64,000 nt of DNA from assembly GCA_014607495.2 (NCBI GenBank), contig CP053154.1, positions 12,710,001 to 12,774,000 of the forward strand, written 5' to 3'. A program made the position numbers and the translations under genes. Below the pieces are notes generated by a model that saw only the letters and a program-made list of their open reading frames with translations, searched no databases and was not told the DNA's origin. Each line of letters begins with the position of its first letter. The first letter of the stretch is position 1. Source of the DNA: Carposina sasakii. Taxonomy: Eukaryota > Arthropoda > Insecta > Lepidoptera > Carposinidae. Below are positions 20,701 through 28,343 of the stretch, one piece after another.

Positions 20701-22527
20701 AAGTTGAGTAAATAGACTGCGTTTTTCTGCATAAATGCACATAGACGCGCGTAGTAAGATTTTTTCACGAGAAATAACTAATATATGTCTATGAAAAAAC
20801 TAGCATAAACACTGGACACTATAAATTACGCTCGATCAAGTAAATTAAAATAAAAAAAATGAACAGCATTTTTTTGGGCATAAATTCACTTTACTTGATA
20901 TATAGAGTATGTATATGTTTTAACAATTTGGAAACACCGGGATAACCACCGCAACTCGTAGTGCAAGGTCTTTTAGACTAATTGCAGTTTAAACAAGAAT
21001 TACCATGTAAAATACATAGATAGATACCTAATGTACCTATCTACGATTTAAAATCCATCAAGTTACACCTGTCAAATTAGAAACAAAGTAGAGTGTTGGG
21101 TAGCACTAAGGCTATAAACGCCTTATTAAAAACAAGTAGGTAGGTACTCATTTAAATTTAAATTATCGCATCCGGCCCCCTGATTATGTAAAAGCAATAG
21201 CAAAGCCGAAGCAAAGCGATAGCGAAAATTTATACAATATTCGCCTTACATGGTAGTTCCTTTGAAATTAATTTCATGTAATACGAATTTGATAAGCAAT
21301 CAGCGATTTTTGTACAATTTTCGCTATCGCTTTGCTTTTGCTAGTTAGGTAATAAGGAGGCCGAGAAATACTTCAAGTAAGTTACGTACGATTAACACTA
21401 AATCGTAAGTTAAAGCTAAAATAGAAATGTCGACACGTTAAATATTTGTTGAACAAAACTTATTAGAGCTAGTTGAATAGATACATAATAATGGTGAACT
21501 CATAAATCTATTAATCTATGTGCCTGTTACAAAGTAGGATTATTTTAAAGTCAACTTTTGTTACTTTAATCTATGATAGTTCCCCTGTACACGCAGTTTC
21601 TGTCAGTTTCAAGTCAAGTCCCAGAAGCTATTATCCCGCAATATGTCTGCCATCATTTTGACATTCCAGCAAAAATCTACATTTCTCAAAATATGACAGT
21701 ATAACCCTATTCCAGCCAGACACCAGTGCTATAGCTCACGCTCCGGCCGAAGTAAGCGGAAACTCTTGTCTCTAAAGAGTAATCATGCCATTTTATTAGC
21801 TATCCCGCGTAGACTCTAGCGACACTCACACCCGTAGAAATCCTTGCGACACTAAACTTTATGACCTAAGCTACGGCCATACAATGTGTTGTTTATGACC
21901 GGTATACCATAAAATCCTTAGTGACCATTTTATTTTCTCGCACGCTGGACAGTTAAACGGTGGTTTAAAATTTTATTGGATACTCGATTTGGCATGCGAT
22001 TCCGTTCTCTTAGGGCAAGAATAAGAATCTACAAAGGAATCTAATAAAAATTGTTATAGGTAGGTCCTTTGTTTTATTCTGTTGATAGCTGATGATATAT
22101 TATAGCCAGATACGTGTTACTGCGTCAGAAACCTAACTGTAGGTAGGTGTAGATAGGGATAATAGATCGTCTTCTTCCTTGGATTTTTACGAACAAGCTC
22201 TTTTTACAAACATAGGTACATACATCTAAAGGCCCATGACTTCGTCCGCGTAAACTTTGGAATTATCATTTTCTCCTTTCCAGCCAATATAGAAAGAGAA
22301 AATTATAACTCCTCCCTGTACCTTGGTGGAGGCTTACGTCGAGCAGTAGATTGCAATAGGTTGATGTGATGCATATTATTAATAGAATCTATGACCCCTA
22401 CCTCGAGATACCCCACAGGCCCGTTGAAAGGGTAGTCTCCAAGCCGGCGCTCCTCGTCGAGGAACTTGCCGGCTTTACCGTTGATGGGCGGGCAGAACAG
22501 GCCATAGTTGAAGCTCTCCTTCAACTC
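5172..22527 (-). CDS. Shank (Prosap): SHANK/Prosap postsynaptic scaffold protein (21 exons, 5' end missing)
   Basis: Shank is the scaffold of the excitatory postsynaptic density. It links glutamate-receptor complexes, Homer and the actin cytoskeleton beneath the membrane. Joined in frame, 21 minus-strand exons give 1165 residues plus stop (3498 nt): 22527-22402, 20463-20283, 18157-17838, 17626-17432, 17112-17046, 16248-16003, 15243-15067, 14870-14746, 14654-14554, 14401-14197, 13939-13828, 13472-13377, 12943-12851, 12602-12507, 12057-11883, 9775-9646, 9371-9260, 8331-8186, 7484-7374, 7108-6990, 5736-5172. All junctions are GT-AG with matching phases. Domains in this partial protein: SPN/FERM-like C-terminal half 1-85; ankyrin repeats about 70-300; SH3 about 412-470; PDZ about 517-613; basic linker with TLSVGRARAKSMVAGL; proline-rich segment 854-870; PPPQF (Homer EVH1 ligand type) 1143-1147. 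The first SPN exon(s) with the start codon lie upstream of 22527 and were not found. No SAM domain is seen. The family call is very secure; exon ends are my own splice-site choices. Confidence 0.95.
6280..6485 (+). mobile_element. Non-LTR retrotransposon 3' tail in Shank intron
   Basis: Starts CTAGTGGACGCCCGCGACT, then CGCGTGGACTACAGAAAAAC and a segment ending CGCACAGACAAACAGAC. Related copies are at 35949-36186 (reverse) and 45691-45903. It is the kind of 3' end widely scattered in lepidopteran introns. Confidence 0.65.
6990..7108 (-). CDS. Shank (Prosap): Shank exon: Pro/acidic segment
   Basis: 39 codons plus 2 nt; acceptor CGTGCAG|AAT, donor CCAG|GTTAGT. It encodes NSTPAPPIPEPDYSMSESDD followed by EDKRPEPAPVAETSANSNT. 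The PAPPIPEPDYS element resembles the conserved P-I-P-x-P-D-Y-(S/D) pattern of Shank tails. Codon phase fits the last exon (AG + T). Confidence 0.85.
7374..7484 (-). CDS. Shank (Prosap): Shank exon: RKSSSLRSWAGPARAL segment
   Basis: 37 codons, phase 0; acceptor GCCCGCAG|GTG (weak pyrimidine tract), donor CAG|GTACTG. It reads VRKSSSLRSWAGPARALSAD and then LYAQPFNKGLARQ. RKSSS is a basophilic-kinase type site (inference). Being a multiple of three it could be skipped without a frame change. Confidence 0.8.
8010..8125. mobile_element. MITE, GCACGAACC...GGTTCGTGC family, degenerate copy
   Basis: About 116 bp starting GGGGCAAGCACGAACC and ending GGTTCACGCTTTCCC, with inner CGATAGTCCGTAACGCTATC. 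A better preserved copy is nested in another element at 56161-56274. Confidence 0.65.
8186..8331 (-). CDS. Shank (Prosap): Shank exon: proline-rich segment
   Basis: 146 nt; acceptor TGGCAG|GT, donor TCG|GTGAGT. It encodes GPARGPPPPHAPPPPPGAPA and then AKLYARPRDLAPVAYRPDDN. The polyproline run is a candidate ligand for SH3/EVH1/WW partners such as IRSp53-type or actin regulators (inference from vertebrate Shanks). The exon is very GC-rich. Confidence 0.9.
8842..8940 (+). mobile_element. RTE-type LINE 3' tail
   Basis: Contains CCAGTAGTTCCTGAGG, CGCGTTCAAACAAACAAAC and CTCTTCAGCTTTATAATATT, the widespread lepidopteran RTE tail. It interrupts the decayed duplicate of the 9260-9371 exon. Confidence 0.75.
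9260..9371 (-). CDS. Shank (Prosap): Shank exon: STLRRDFHSTPDLA segment
   Basis: 37 codons plus 1 nt; acceptor TTTTCAG|TTA, donor CATG|GTATGT. It reads LWSKSSSTLRRDFHSTPDLA and then AEHASQPLRTRSSEDVH. The RRDFHSTPDLA motif is Shank-like. There is no long open frame of its own; it is placed by splice sites, exact phase with the exons at 9646 and 8331, and the conserved motif. A decayed duplicate lies at about 8785-9035. Confidence 0.85.
9646..9775 (-). CDS. Shank (Prosap): Shank exon: basic linker ending in SVAEMKRSKGK
   Basis: 130 nt; acceptor ATTCTAG|T, donor AAG|GTAATG. It encodes AGNNAMMTRSAFQGGANSPP and then RVYASVAEMKRSKGK, the latter resembling the VYASVAEMKR element of Shank proteins. 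GC and CpG content are high, as in the other 3' exons. Confidence 0.85.
9937..10204. mobile_element. PIF/Harbinger-like MITE with CRE-type palindromes, copy 1
   Basis: 268 bp with inverted ends GGGGTCATCCATAAATTACG / CGTAATATATGGATAGCCCC. It is flanked by TGA on both sides, consistent with a 3-bp target duplication. The interior has C-rich runs and two TGACGTCA palindromes. The inverted sister copy at 39161-39418 is flanked by TTA on both sides. No coding capacity. Confidence 0.75.
10514..11708. mobile_element. GGTTCCGTACCTC retroelement remnant with internal tandem repeats
   Basis: Begins GGGTTCCGTACCTCAAAAGG, with a GTCCGTCTGTCCGTCC run, and ends CCGACTCGCACTTGGCCGG before a T run. This start/end pair is common in lepidopteran genomes. 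Inside are three degenerate tandem units of about 300 bp (about 10600-10890, 10910-11190, 11225-11455), each starting near AACGCGT(A/G)GAG and ending with TTGAAATTTGG. No open frame is seen. Confidence 0.65.
11883..12057 (-). CDS. Shank (Prosap): Shank exon: Thr/Pro-rich segment with AAELEELFQRQ
   Basis: 175 nt; acceptor CCCCAG|CA, donor CTAC|GTGAGT. It has a Gly/Thr/Pro-rich stretch and then RITAAELEELFQRQAVADA, a short predicted helix of the kind seen in insect Shanks. A plus-strand open frame across this exon is an antisense shadow. Confidence 0.85.
12246..12400 (-). mobile_element. SINE-like repeat (CCTGTGCTGATACG family)
   Basis: Reads CCTGTGCTGATACGGGGCTT then ATCAGCTACATCTTCC and GTGACTGTGAGATCTC. 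The same family recurs at about 33655, 40185, 50130, 53375, 54100, 59615 and 61435, with shorter pieces at 35870, 52735 and 57350. Confidence 0.6.
12507..12602 (-). CDS. Shank (Prosap): Shank exon: acidic/serine linker
   Basis: 96 nt; acceptor TTTTAG|AA, donor AATT|GTGAGT. It reads ENGGEKEENCEPLSVAGKSS and then SAESVQLHPGIN. No domain; phases match both neighbours, and it could be alternatively spliced because its length is a multiple of three (inference). Confidence 0.8.
12851..12943 (-). CDS. Shank (Prosap): Shank exon: conserved TLSVGRARAKSM segment
   Basis: 93 nt; acceptor CCCTCAG|GC, donor CTCG|GTAAGC. It encodes a Pro/Arg-rich start, then TLSVGRARAKSMVAGL, a short block well conserved across Shank proteins. 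Phase 1 at both ends. Confidence 0.9.
13377..13472 (-). CDS. Shank (Prosap): Shank exon: post-PDZ linker
   Basis: 96 nt; acceptor GGGGCAG|GC, donor GGAG|GTAATA. In the phase imposed by the flanking exons it reads KSQTQLCSRPYAATLPRNTA; the Y-AATLPR element resembles the conserved ATLPR stretch after the PDZ in Shanks. The longer open frame in another phase (rich in Arg) is a shadow. Confidence 0.85.
13828..13939 (-). CDS. Shank (Prosap): Shank exon: PDZ domain, second part
   Basis: 37 codons plus 1 nt; acceptor TCCTCAG|ATA, donor AGCG|GTAAGT. It encodes INGEDVSAASHEHVVELIRN and then the last strand LVSMTVVSL. The His in ASHEHVVELIR sits at the start of helix alpha-B, as in Shank1-3, which predicts class I (S/T-x-hydrophobic) ligand choice. 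Confidence 0.95.
14197..14401 (-). CDS. Shank (Prosap): Shank exon: PDZ domain, first part
   Basis: 205 nt; acceptor CTCCACAG|C, donor GCG|GTCAGT. It contains RTVVLHRARRGFGFILRGAK, with GFGF as the carboxylate-binding loop, then LQYLDDVDAGGVADRAGLKK and GDFLVA, all typical of the Shank PDZ, which binds class I C-termini such as GKAP/SAPAP. The donor GTCAGT is non-optimal but required by the conserved continuation ..VA|INGEDV. Confidence 0.95.
14554..14654 (-). CDS. Shank (Prosap): Shank exon: SH3-PDZ linker
   Basis: 33 codons plus 2 nt; acceptor TTACCAG|GTA, donor AAAG|GTAAAT. It encodes a short basic linker, including EMALSKTYSATAPRIKKR. Phases match the SH3 exon upstream and the PDZ exon downstream (AG + C gives Ser). 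The exon lacks a recognisable domain; it is placed by phase and splice sites. Confidence 0.8.
14746..14870 (-). CDS. Shank (Prosap): Shank exon: second half of SH3
   Basis: 125 nt; acceptor TTTCAG|TG, donor CAG|GTAAAA. It encodes VTGATDDGFLEGTVRGSG and GLFPSQCVQEV. The GFLEG and GLFP positions correspond to GFWEG and GWFP of vertebrate Shank SH3 domains, so both tryptophans are leucines here. The C-terminal FPxxCVxEV strand is intact. Confidence 0.9.
14902..14949. other. Inverted repeat ending in a tRNA-Lys-type primer-binding-site sequence
   Basis: In the Shank intron between the two SH3 exons, TTGGGCGCCAAAA (14902-14914) faces TTTTGGCGCCCAA (14929-14941). The right arm continues as TGGCGCCCAACGTGGGAC (14932-14949), which matches the complement of a tRNA-Lys 3' end including CCA, the primer site used by several retroviruses and insect gypsy-type elements. 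No LTR or gag/pol remnant is visible around it. Confidence 0.5.
15067..15243 (-). CDS. Shank (Prosap): Shank exon: first half of SH3
   Basis: 177 nt; acceptor TTAACAG|AT, donor GAAG|GTAAAA. It opens with an Asp/Ser/Thr-rich leader, then TTVVCLQPYEP and GHIRLNQGDIIE, the first beta strands and RT loop of an SH3 domain. The usual ALYDY motif is replaced by CLQPYEP, close to the vertebrate Shank form KSYQP. Confidence 0.9.
16003..16248 (-). CDS. Shank (Prosap): Shank exon: linker between ankyrin block and SH3
   Basis: 246 nt; acceptor TTTTCAG|TG, donor ACAG|GTAAAT. It starts (V)PFRGPPRYNPKRR, the conserved start of the Shank linker, and continues with a low-complexity segment rich in Ser, Arg and Pro that ends in an acidic/Ser stretch (SISDTSHPSHEDD). 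No domain is expected here; the serines are likely phosphorylation targets (inference). Confidence 0.9.
16472..16620. mobile_element. Foldback MITE, GATTCCGGCAG family, copy 2
   Basis: 149 bp between GGTCGATTCCGGCAGTTAC and GTGACTGCCGGAATCGACC. The interior is almost the same as at 2806 and 57703. It lies in the intron before the Shank linker exon. Confidence 0.8.
17046..17112 (-). CDS. Shank (Prosap): Shank exon: end of the ankyrin block
   Basis: 22 codons plus 1 nt; acceptor ATTTCAG|GTT, donor TTG|GTGAGT. It encodes VAVIAGNLDLAEVIKKYKSE, the last ankyrin helices; the VVPFR that follows across the junction is also typical of Shanks. This exon is too short to appear as an open frame alone, but phases match on both sides. 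Confidence 0.9.
17432..17626 (-). CDS. Shank (Prosap): Shank exon: ankyrin repeats 5-6
   Basis: 65 codons, phase 0. The acceptor is ATCTCCAG|GCG and the donor CAG|GTTTGT. It reads ACRNGLVQHLDHLLFYGADM and GNTPLHVCAVNAQDSCARQL, classical ankyrin repeat consensus (G-TPLH, hydrophobic helix, LL..GAD/GCD). Confidence 0.95.
17838..18157 (-). CDS. Shank (Prosap): Shank exon: ankyrin repeats 2-4
   Basis: 320 nt; acceptor TTCCAG|AA, donor CAA|GTATGT. It contains ETPLTIAAAI, GSTAMHRAIEKNNLEAVKTL and GLTPLYLSVTNKTDPLLCET, three ankyrin repeats with the usual TPL/TAMH turn and ALL/LLELGAS helix signatures. The Shank ankyrin block binds cytoskeletal partners such as alpha-fodrin and sharpin in vertebrates; the partner in insects is inferred. 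Confidence 0.95.
18290..18520. mobile_element. Degenerate relative of the 53546 foldback element
   Basis: Contains GAACCTATCCATAATATTTG, AGATAGTATGGAGAAATTCC and CAACATGTGATTTTGAAGCC, matching pieces of the foldback MITE at 53546-53815 in the same order. It is decayed and has lost clear ends. Confidence 0.5.
19857..20004. mobile_element. MITE, CATGACC...GGTTATGCTAGG family, copy 1
   Basis: About 148 bp: left GCATGACCTGCGAAACACG, right CGTGGTTATGCTAGG, with a central cluster of ACGATA/TATCGT repeats (ACGATACGATATCGTACG). The inverted sister copy is at 31286-31434. Confidence 0.65.
20283..20463 (-). CDS. Shank (Prosap): Shank exon: end of SPN and first ankyrin repeat
   Basis: 60 codons plus 1 nt. 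The acceptor is TTTTCAG|CTG and the donor GGAG|GTAAGA. It starts LKYKRRVYKMLKLDEKTLKA, the basic end of the SPN domain, and runs into GLDPNFHCQDTG, which closes the first ankyrin-like repeat. It joins in frame to the exon at 18157 (G + AA gives Glu, then TPLTIAA). Confidence 0.95.
20575..20920. mobile_element. Interspersed repeat, TGCATAAATGCACATAGACG family, copy 1
   Basis: Shares CAACGTTCCCGAATACTATG, TTCCCAAGATATTAGG and TGCATAAATGCACATAGACG with 61046-61412 (inverted, ends ACAGGTG / CCTGT) and partly with 49897-50125. It looks like a non-autonomous element with short ACAGG-type ends. Confidence 0.6.
21189..21344. mobile_element. MITE with GCAAAGC/GCTTTGC inverted arms
   Basis: Left arm AAAAGCAATAGCAAAGC then AAGCAAAGCGATAGCGAAAA; right arm TTTTCGCTATCGCTTTGCTT then TTGCTAG. 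It is about 156 bp with roughly 40-bp arms and an AT-rich loop. Confidence 0.7.
22402..22527 (-). CDS. Shank (Prosap): Shank exon: SPN (FERM-like) domain
   Basis: 42 codons, phase 0 at both ends. The acceptor is TTTCCAG|GAG and the donor GAG|GTAGGG. It encodes ELKESFNYGLFCPPINGKAG and then KFLDEERRLGDYPFNGPVGY, a hallmark stretch of the Shank/ProSAP N-terminal domain (vertebrate Shanks have NYGLF.PP..GKAGKFLDEER at the same place). In vertebrate Shanks this domain binds Ras/Rap-type GTPases and packs against the ankyrin repeats. The exon opens in the middle of the domain, so at least one further exon lies upstream. Confidence 0.95.
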
Positions 22528-25500
22528 CTGGAAAGATGGAGAAGAATACGATTAGTTACAGTTTGTGTTCGGAAAATGTCCTTCGTAAGAGACTACTAGC
22601 AGGTGCACTAAATGACGATCAGAAAATTAAACCTTTCCTGAACCCAGACATACACACACAGAAAATTCCATTAAAATTGGTTGAGCTTTCTTTGAGTTTT
22701 AGAGTGACAATGCTCTATAGACAACTGGACTAGACTAGGCGCTAGATTAAAAGTCCCAATTAATATGTATAACCTTAAAATGAATAAATATTTTGATTAA
22801 ACCTACTGATAATTTGAACAACCTTATAACAATAATTACAATCAAGATAAGACAATAGTGAGAATGCCAACAGAAGGGCATAATCTATCTACAGGTACAT
22901 CGGTACACATTAAACCACATAATGCTATTAGTAACCAAAGAAATATTGATCTTAATAAATATGACACCCAATCATTACCGTCGTAAATCTTATAAGCAAT
23001 ATATCATCATAAGCAAACGTAGGTCGGTACAGTCGTGTTCGGAAATATACATTGTCAAAATTTAATCGATATATAAATGCACTTAATTAATTCACTAAAT
23101 TAATAATTCACTAAATATCTTGATACAATTCCAACTATTTACACTACTATTTATGGCGCCATATTTCGCGCCTGAACCGGATACTATCTTATATATCACT
23201 ATATGTGCTACTTTTATGCGATAACTTTATATGCCACTTTTAATGGTGGATGATACGATGATATAAATTATCCCCTAGTATTCAGTGAGATAGTGGTATT
23301 TTATGCTCATTTTTATAGCACCCCGCGTATAGAGAAAGAAACTAGGTATAGCAATATTATATTTAAGTGCTTATAAATTTGGAGTTTCTTATTCAGGACT
23401 ACCTACAATTTGAAATTGCCACTAGCTCAAAGTTACCCAACAAAATTGTTCCAATCGCTTAAAATGGTTTATTTCGCCAAAGTGTTACTACAATCAACAT
23501 TTTATTATACACCTAAGCCATTTATTTTATATTAGAAAACTTTAAATAACCAGCGAAATTATTTTAATTAACTCAAAGTTAAAATAACAAGATTGAACGT
23601 AATGGGTGCGTTTGATTATTTCTCTAACGCACCAGCGACCAATCGATTTGGACTAACGAAGTAAGATGGATGTTCAGAGCACGAAGATTGATGATCGGGG
23701 TGGACTGAATGCAGGAACGTTGCAGAAACATTGTAGAGGCGATGTACCTAAACGACGTGGAATATTGTTCGCTCGGAATTACAAATAATGGCTGCCGATG
23801 TAATTTATGGTCCATGACTGGAGCAATGGCTGGACTAATTACGTTGTCATTCTTTGATTTTAAACTCATAATGATATCGAGAAATATTGATAACTTTTCT
23901 TTAGATAAAGTTTCATTTACCAAATTTCATACTTGTGCAAGATATTAATTAAATAATACACTTGGAAACAATCATATCTTGTTATATTTCAAGCAACTTA
24001 AATTGCTTATGCGTTTTCTTGCGAGTCAAGCACAAATGCTGCGAAATAATTTTACTTAATTTATAGCAGCTGGCCCTAAAAAATATATTTATTGCAAGTT
24101 GATAGTGTTGAATTGATTTTGATCTGCACTTAATAAATACATATATCTTAAATGAAAAATTTAAAATATATGCATACATTCTTTATATTAAAACATACCT
24201 ACTTAACAAAATTAGTACATCTACACTTATACGTAGGAAAGTAATTAGTAACGTATCGACATAGTAAAGTGATTTTCTTTCTAACTAAGATTCCTCAAGA
24301 AACATTTAGGTACTTCGGAAATAAGGTACCTAATATAAACTAAATCCAAATACGGTATAAATGGTGTGATTCAATAAAAATTAAGTTAACTATACTATGT
24401 ATAGCAGATTAATTTGTTACACACTTTTTCCATGAATATGGCATTTCCCCTCACGTCCATACAAGGTAACTTGAATCTAGAGAACAGGAAAAAACGAGTT
24501 CTTGAGAAGACGCATTCCTAAAGTAATAGTAACTAGCTATCCAGGACAGAGGGTACGTAAAGACGTACCTAAAAGCACATATTTTCCCAGAGGCTTTACC
24601 GATTCATATATTTTTTCAAGAACCCCAATATATTTTTCCGCAAAACTCCTCCTTTAGCAATATTGACGTTGGGAAAATTCAGTATTATACAGTCGCGGAA
24701 TATCCGGGTGAAGGCGGAAAAGTATTTGCCGGATATTCATATTACCCTGAACTCCGGGGATGTAATTTCGGAGATACTGAATTTGTGCATTCCTACGTTT
24801 GAATGACCCAGTTACATGCGCTCTATACAGAGTTTCGAAACAAATTGTTTTTGATGGATGGAGCTAATTAGAATAAAAAGTTTCGTTGAATTTAAAGCAT
24901 GCAGTTTGTATATTTCTCTATTAAAATGCAGCGCTACGTGTTGCTTTGTAGTAAGGGATTTTATACAGGAATTAATTTGGAATCTGTATTTACTTTCATT
25001 AATATTTTTTATGAGCAGGTAAATTATGAGAACCTAGATTTTTTCAAAGCCCTTTGATTAGACATCTTATCTCTGAGCAACAACGGTAACATATAAAATT
25101 TACGATCACATTGTACAAGCTCGTAGGCTGCTCTCATGTGGGTGTTCCTGTTCCAGCGACATCAACAATTAGACACGATATTTAGCATACAATGAGATCA
25201 ACGCAAACGCGAGTTACTGGGTCACGCGATTGATTTGAGTCTCACCTCACTTAAAGCTTGTCAGCATGATTGTACCTCTAAACAATGCAACGTTTTTTCC
25301 TTACTGTATTTTAATGCACAAGGTTCACTTGGGGCGTCAAGTGTTTTTATGGATCACACTATACTCGTAATTTGGTAGATTACCAGCTAGATAGAATAAA
25401 AGTATTATGAAAATGAATCATCTGCCACTTCACACAAAATTCACGAGTTTTTACTGCATATTTAATTTCATAGGAAGTTGGGTTTAGCAAAGCTGTTTCT

Positions 25501-26214
25501 GCTAACAATTTATGTGAATGAATAGAATTCGTTAAAGCTCTCATCCAAAGTAGAACAGCTTTGAAGCAGTAATGCGGTAAGACTTGGCTGATTGATTCTG
25601 TCTCTCGATACAAATGGGGGCGTGCGGTGCGGAGCAATCAATTCATAGCGGTCCGCGTGGCTTAAGTAATGGATGCGCGGACTGAGGCTACTCGACGTTG
25701 CACTGGCTTGTCGCGTTGACTTGCGCAAGTCACTGGAGTAACACGCAAACTTTTTATAGTAGGTGGATAGGAATACAAACAGCAAGGAAGAGATGGCGTG
25801 CGTGAGGATCTGAAGAGGTGCCTTCCGGAATGCCAGGATGAAGTGAAACATGGCAAGGTGTGGTTTAAGAGTAGAGAAGTAGCCAAGAGGGAAAAACTAA
25901 GGGCTAGTTAAAGAAACATTTATAGAAAAGGTGAACACAGACTCATTTAGTTAGTAAAAGTTTAGAAAATTGTTGATAATTTCTGCTTTTTTCCGCTTTT
26001 CAAATTATTAATTTTACAAACATAACGATTGATATAAAAACTAGATCGGATTATTGGCCGTTAGTGAAAACCGCATGGGTAAACGAGGCATGCATAGTAA
26101 GTGGATCAGTGGTCAAGTGACAGACATGTTTTGTCACATCGCTGTCCGCGGTCCCAATCTCGCATTACTCAAGCGTTTGTTGCGAGAAAAGGGCAAACCA
26201 TACATACTTGTATA
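22528..26214. other. Non-coding DNA upstream of the first visible Shank exon
   Basis: AT-rich, with no recognisable exon, RNA gene or clear transposon end. The missing SPN exon (expected to encode a VWDVKQQ-like stretch) was searched for by its codon pattern and not seen. A somewhat GC-richer patch at 25560-25870 carries overlapping minus-strand open frames of 74-113 codons without recognisable similarity; it may be an old element or a non-coding exon. Confidence 0.4.
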
Positions 26215-27032
26215 TAGTCGTGGCCATATCGTAGAATTGATCATTTCATGAATGGTCGAGCATTTCATGAAATGGTCGCATTTCATGAAAAGTTCAACTG
26301 TCTATTGGCCACATCATGATATGGTTTGGGCAGATCAATGATTAAAAATCGTTTCTCGATATGGGCAACTAAACGCCCGATCATTTCATGAAGTGGTCAA
26401 GATTATTGATCATATCGTAAAATAGTTACATGAATCACCGGTAGAGGCGCTGCGCGCGTTTTATTTATGTGTGAAGATGGCGGATTTTTCTTTTTAGGTT
26501 ATAAAACAAATTAAAGAGAGTAGGGTGACTATGCAGAAGAAGTTCACGGATAGTGTGTTATATTGTATAATGTATATTAGACTTAATGGTGGTTTATAAT
26601 AATATTGTTAACAAAAACTTAGATTACGATAGGTTAGGTTAGGTTAGGTTAGACTATGACAAATGACGCACGAGCTGAGCGAGCGGGCGAGCGTGCCCAG
26701 GCAGCGTCCGGCGATGTGCCAGATGCGAATCGCTTTTGTAAAGTCTTTTATGTTTTTAAATATTATATTGTGAAAATATCACATAAATAATAGCAAAAAA
26801 ATCATACCATCATACCTTATGGTATACTTATATATGGTGTAAGCTCTTACCACATTCGGATTTTATGGACACCCTGTTAATACGATTTGGCCAAACGTGG
26901 ATGACAAAATCGTGAAATGTAGACGATTTAACGATCTGGTCAAATTGAATTGGCCACTTCATGAAATGCGACCACTTCATGAAATGCTCGACCATTTCAT
27001 GAAATGATCAATTTAACAATATGGCCACGACA
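26215..27032. mobile_element. TGTCGTGGCCAT MITE, copy 1
   Basis: About 818 bp bounded by GTCGTGGCCATATCG and ATATGGCCACGACA, with TATA on both sides as probable 4-bp target duplication (the left end carries a one-base change). Inverted ends extend over about 85 bp and carry repeated TTTCATGAAA palindromes. The core holds AAGATGGCGG, a perfect run of four TTAGG units (26632-26652), and a GAGCGAGCGGGCGAGCG stretch. It lacks about 20 bp present in copies 2 and 3. No transposase is encoded. Confidence 0.85.
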
Positions 27033-27502
27033 TATACATAGCTACATAATTCATAGAGCGTGCTTTACAATAATGATCTGTGGGCATTCATATCGGCATT
27101 AGTCGGCAAGCAACCCCATGGCCAAGTCACTGTCAATCAGTAGAAAACTAAGAAATTTTTGCTTATGCTGGGCACAAAATAACAAACCGATTATGACGTA
27201 CCCTCAGATGAATGAGGCGCACCAAAGTTTATGCATACTCTATGGGACAAACCTATTGCATTTTTAGAAATCATTGTTATGCTATTTCATATAGTATATT
27301 TGTATGTATATTTACAATGATTAGAGATAGAGATAAAGCTGTAACAAACCGTATGTACCTATTCGTTACTGAGTAACGGGTACTGCATCAAGTACCGAGT
27401 AACGTAACGTTACCCAGGAATTCGTCTCGTTACTCGCATGTTTCGTATAATGGGTATTTTTCGTATAATAGGTACACTGTTTCGGATCACAAGTGGTGTA
27501 TT

Positions 27503-28343
27503 TGTCGTGGCCATATCGTAGAATTGATCATTTCATGAAATGGTCGAGCATTTCATGAAATGGTCGCATTTCATGAAAAGTTCAACTGTCTATTGGCCAC
27601 ATCATGATATGGTTTGGCAGATCGATGATTAAAAATCGTTTCTCGATATGGGCAACTAAACGCCCGATCATTTCATGAAGTGGTCAAGATTATTGATCAT
27701 ATCGTAAAATAGTTACATGAATCACCGGTAGAGGCGCTGCGCGCGTTTTATTTATGTGTGAAGATGGCGGATTTTTCTTTTTAGGTTATAAAACAAATTA
27801 AAGAGAGTAGGGTGACTATGCGAAGAAGTTCACGGATAGTGTGTTATATTGTATAATGTATATAGACTTAATGGTGGTTTATAATAATATTTGTTAAACA
27901 AAAACCTTAGATTACGATAGTTAGGTTAGTTAGGTTAGGTTAGACTATGACAAATGACGCACGAGCCGAGCGAGCGGAGCGAGCGTGCCCAGGCAGCGTC
28001 CGGCGATGTGCCAGATGCGAATCGCTTTTGTAAAGTCTTTTATGTTTTTAAATATTATATTGTGAAAATATCACATAAATAATAGCAAAAAAAATCATAC
28101 CATCATACCTTATGGTATACTTATATATGGTGTACGGTATATATTATTTATATAAGCTCTTACCACATTCGGATTTTATGGACACCCTGTTAATACGATT
28201 TGGCCAAACGTGGATGACAAAATCGTGAATGTAGACGTTTAACGATCTGGTCAAATTGAATTGGCCACTTCATGAAATGCGACCACTTCATGAAATGCTC
28301 GACCATTTCATGAAATGATCAATTTAACAATATGGCCACGACA
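27503..28343. mobile_element. TGTCGTGGCCAT MITE, copy 2
   Basis: 841 bp, TGTCGTGGCC to GGCCACGACA, flanked by TATT on both sides (27499-27502 and 28344-28347). Nearly identical to copies 1 and 3, and in direct orientation 471 bp after copy 1. The TTAGG run is partly eroded. It sits inside flanks rich in GTAACG motifs that themselves look like an older inverted-repeat element. Confidence 0.85.

Noticed and set aside
25380..25886. Overlapping minus-strand frames of 74-113 codons
   Set aside because: Three frames overlap with no recognisable domain, no splice context and no coding bias that I can see. It is kept only as a note in the non-coding region entry.
26215..28343. CRISPR-like or satellite array because of the repeated TTTCATGAAA
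   Set aside because: The repeats are confined to the two ends of a MITE and mirror each other; there are no unique spacers of even length, and the organism is an insect.
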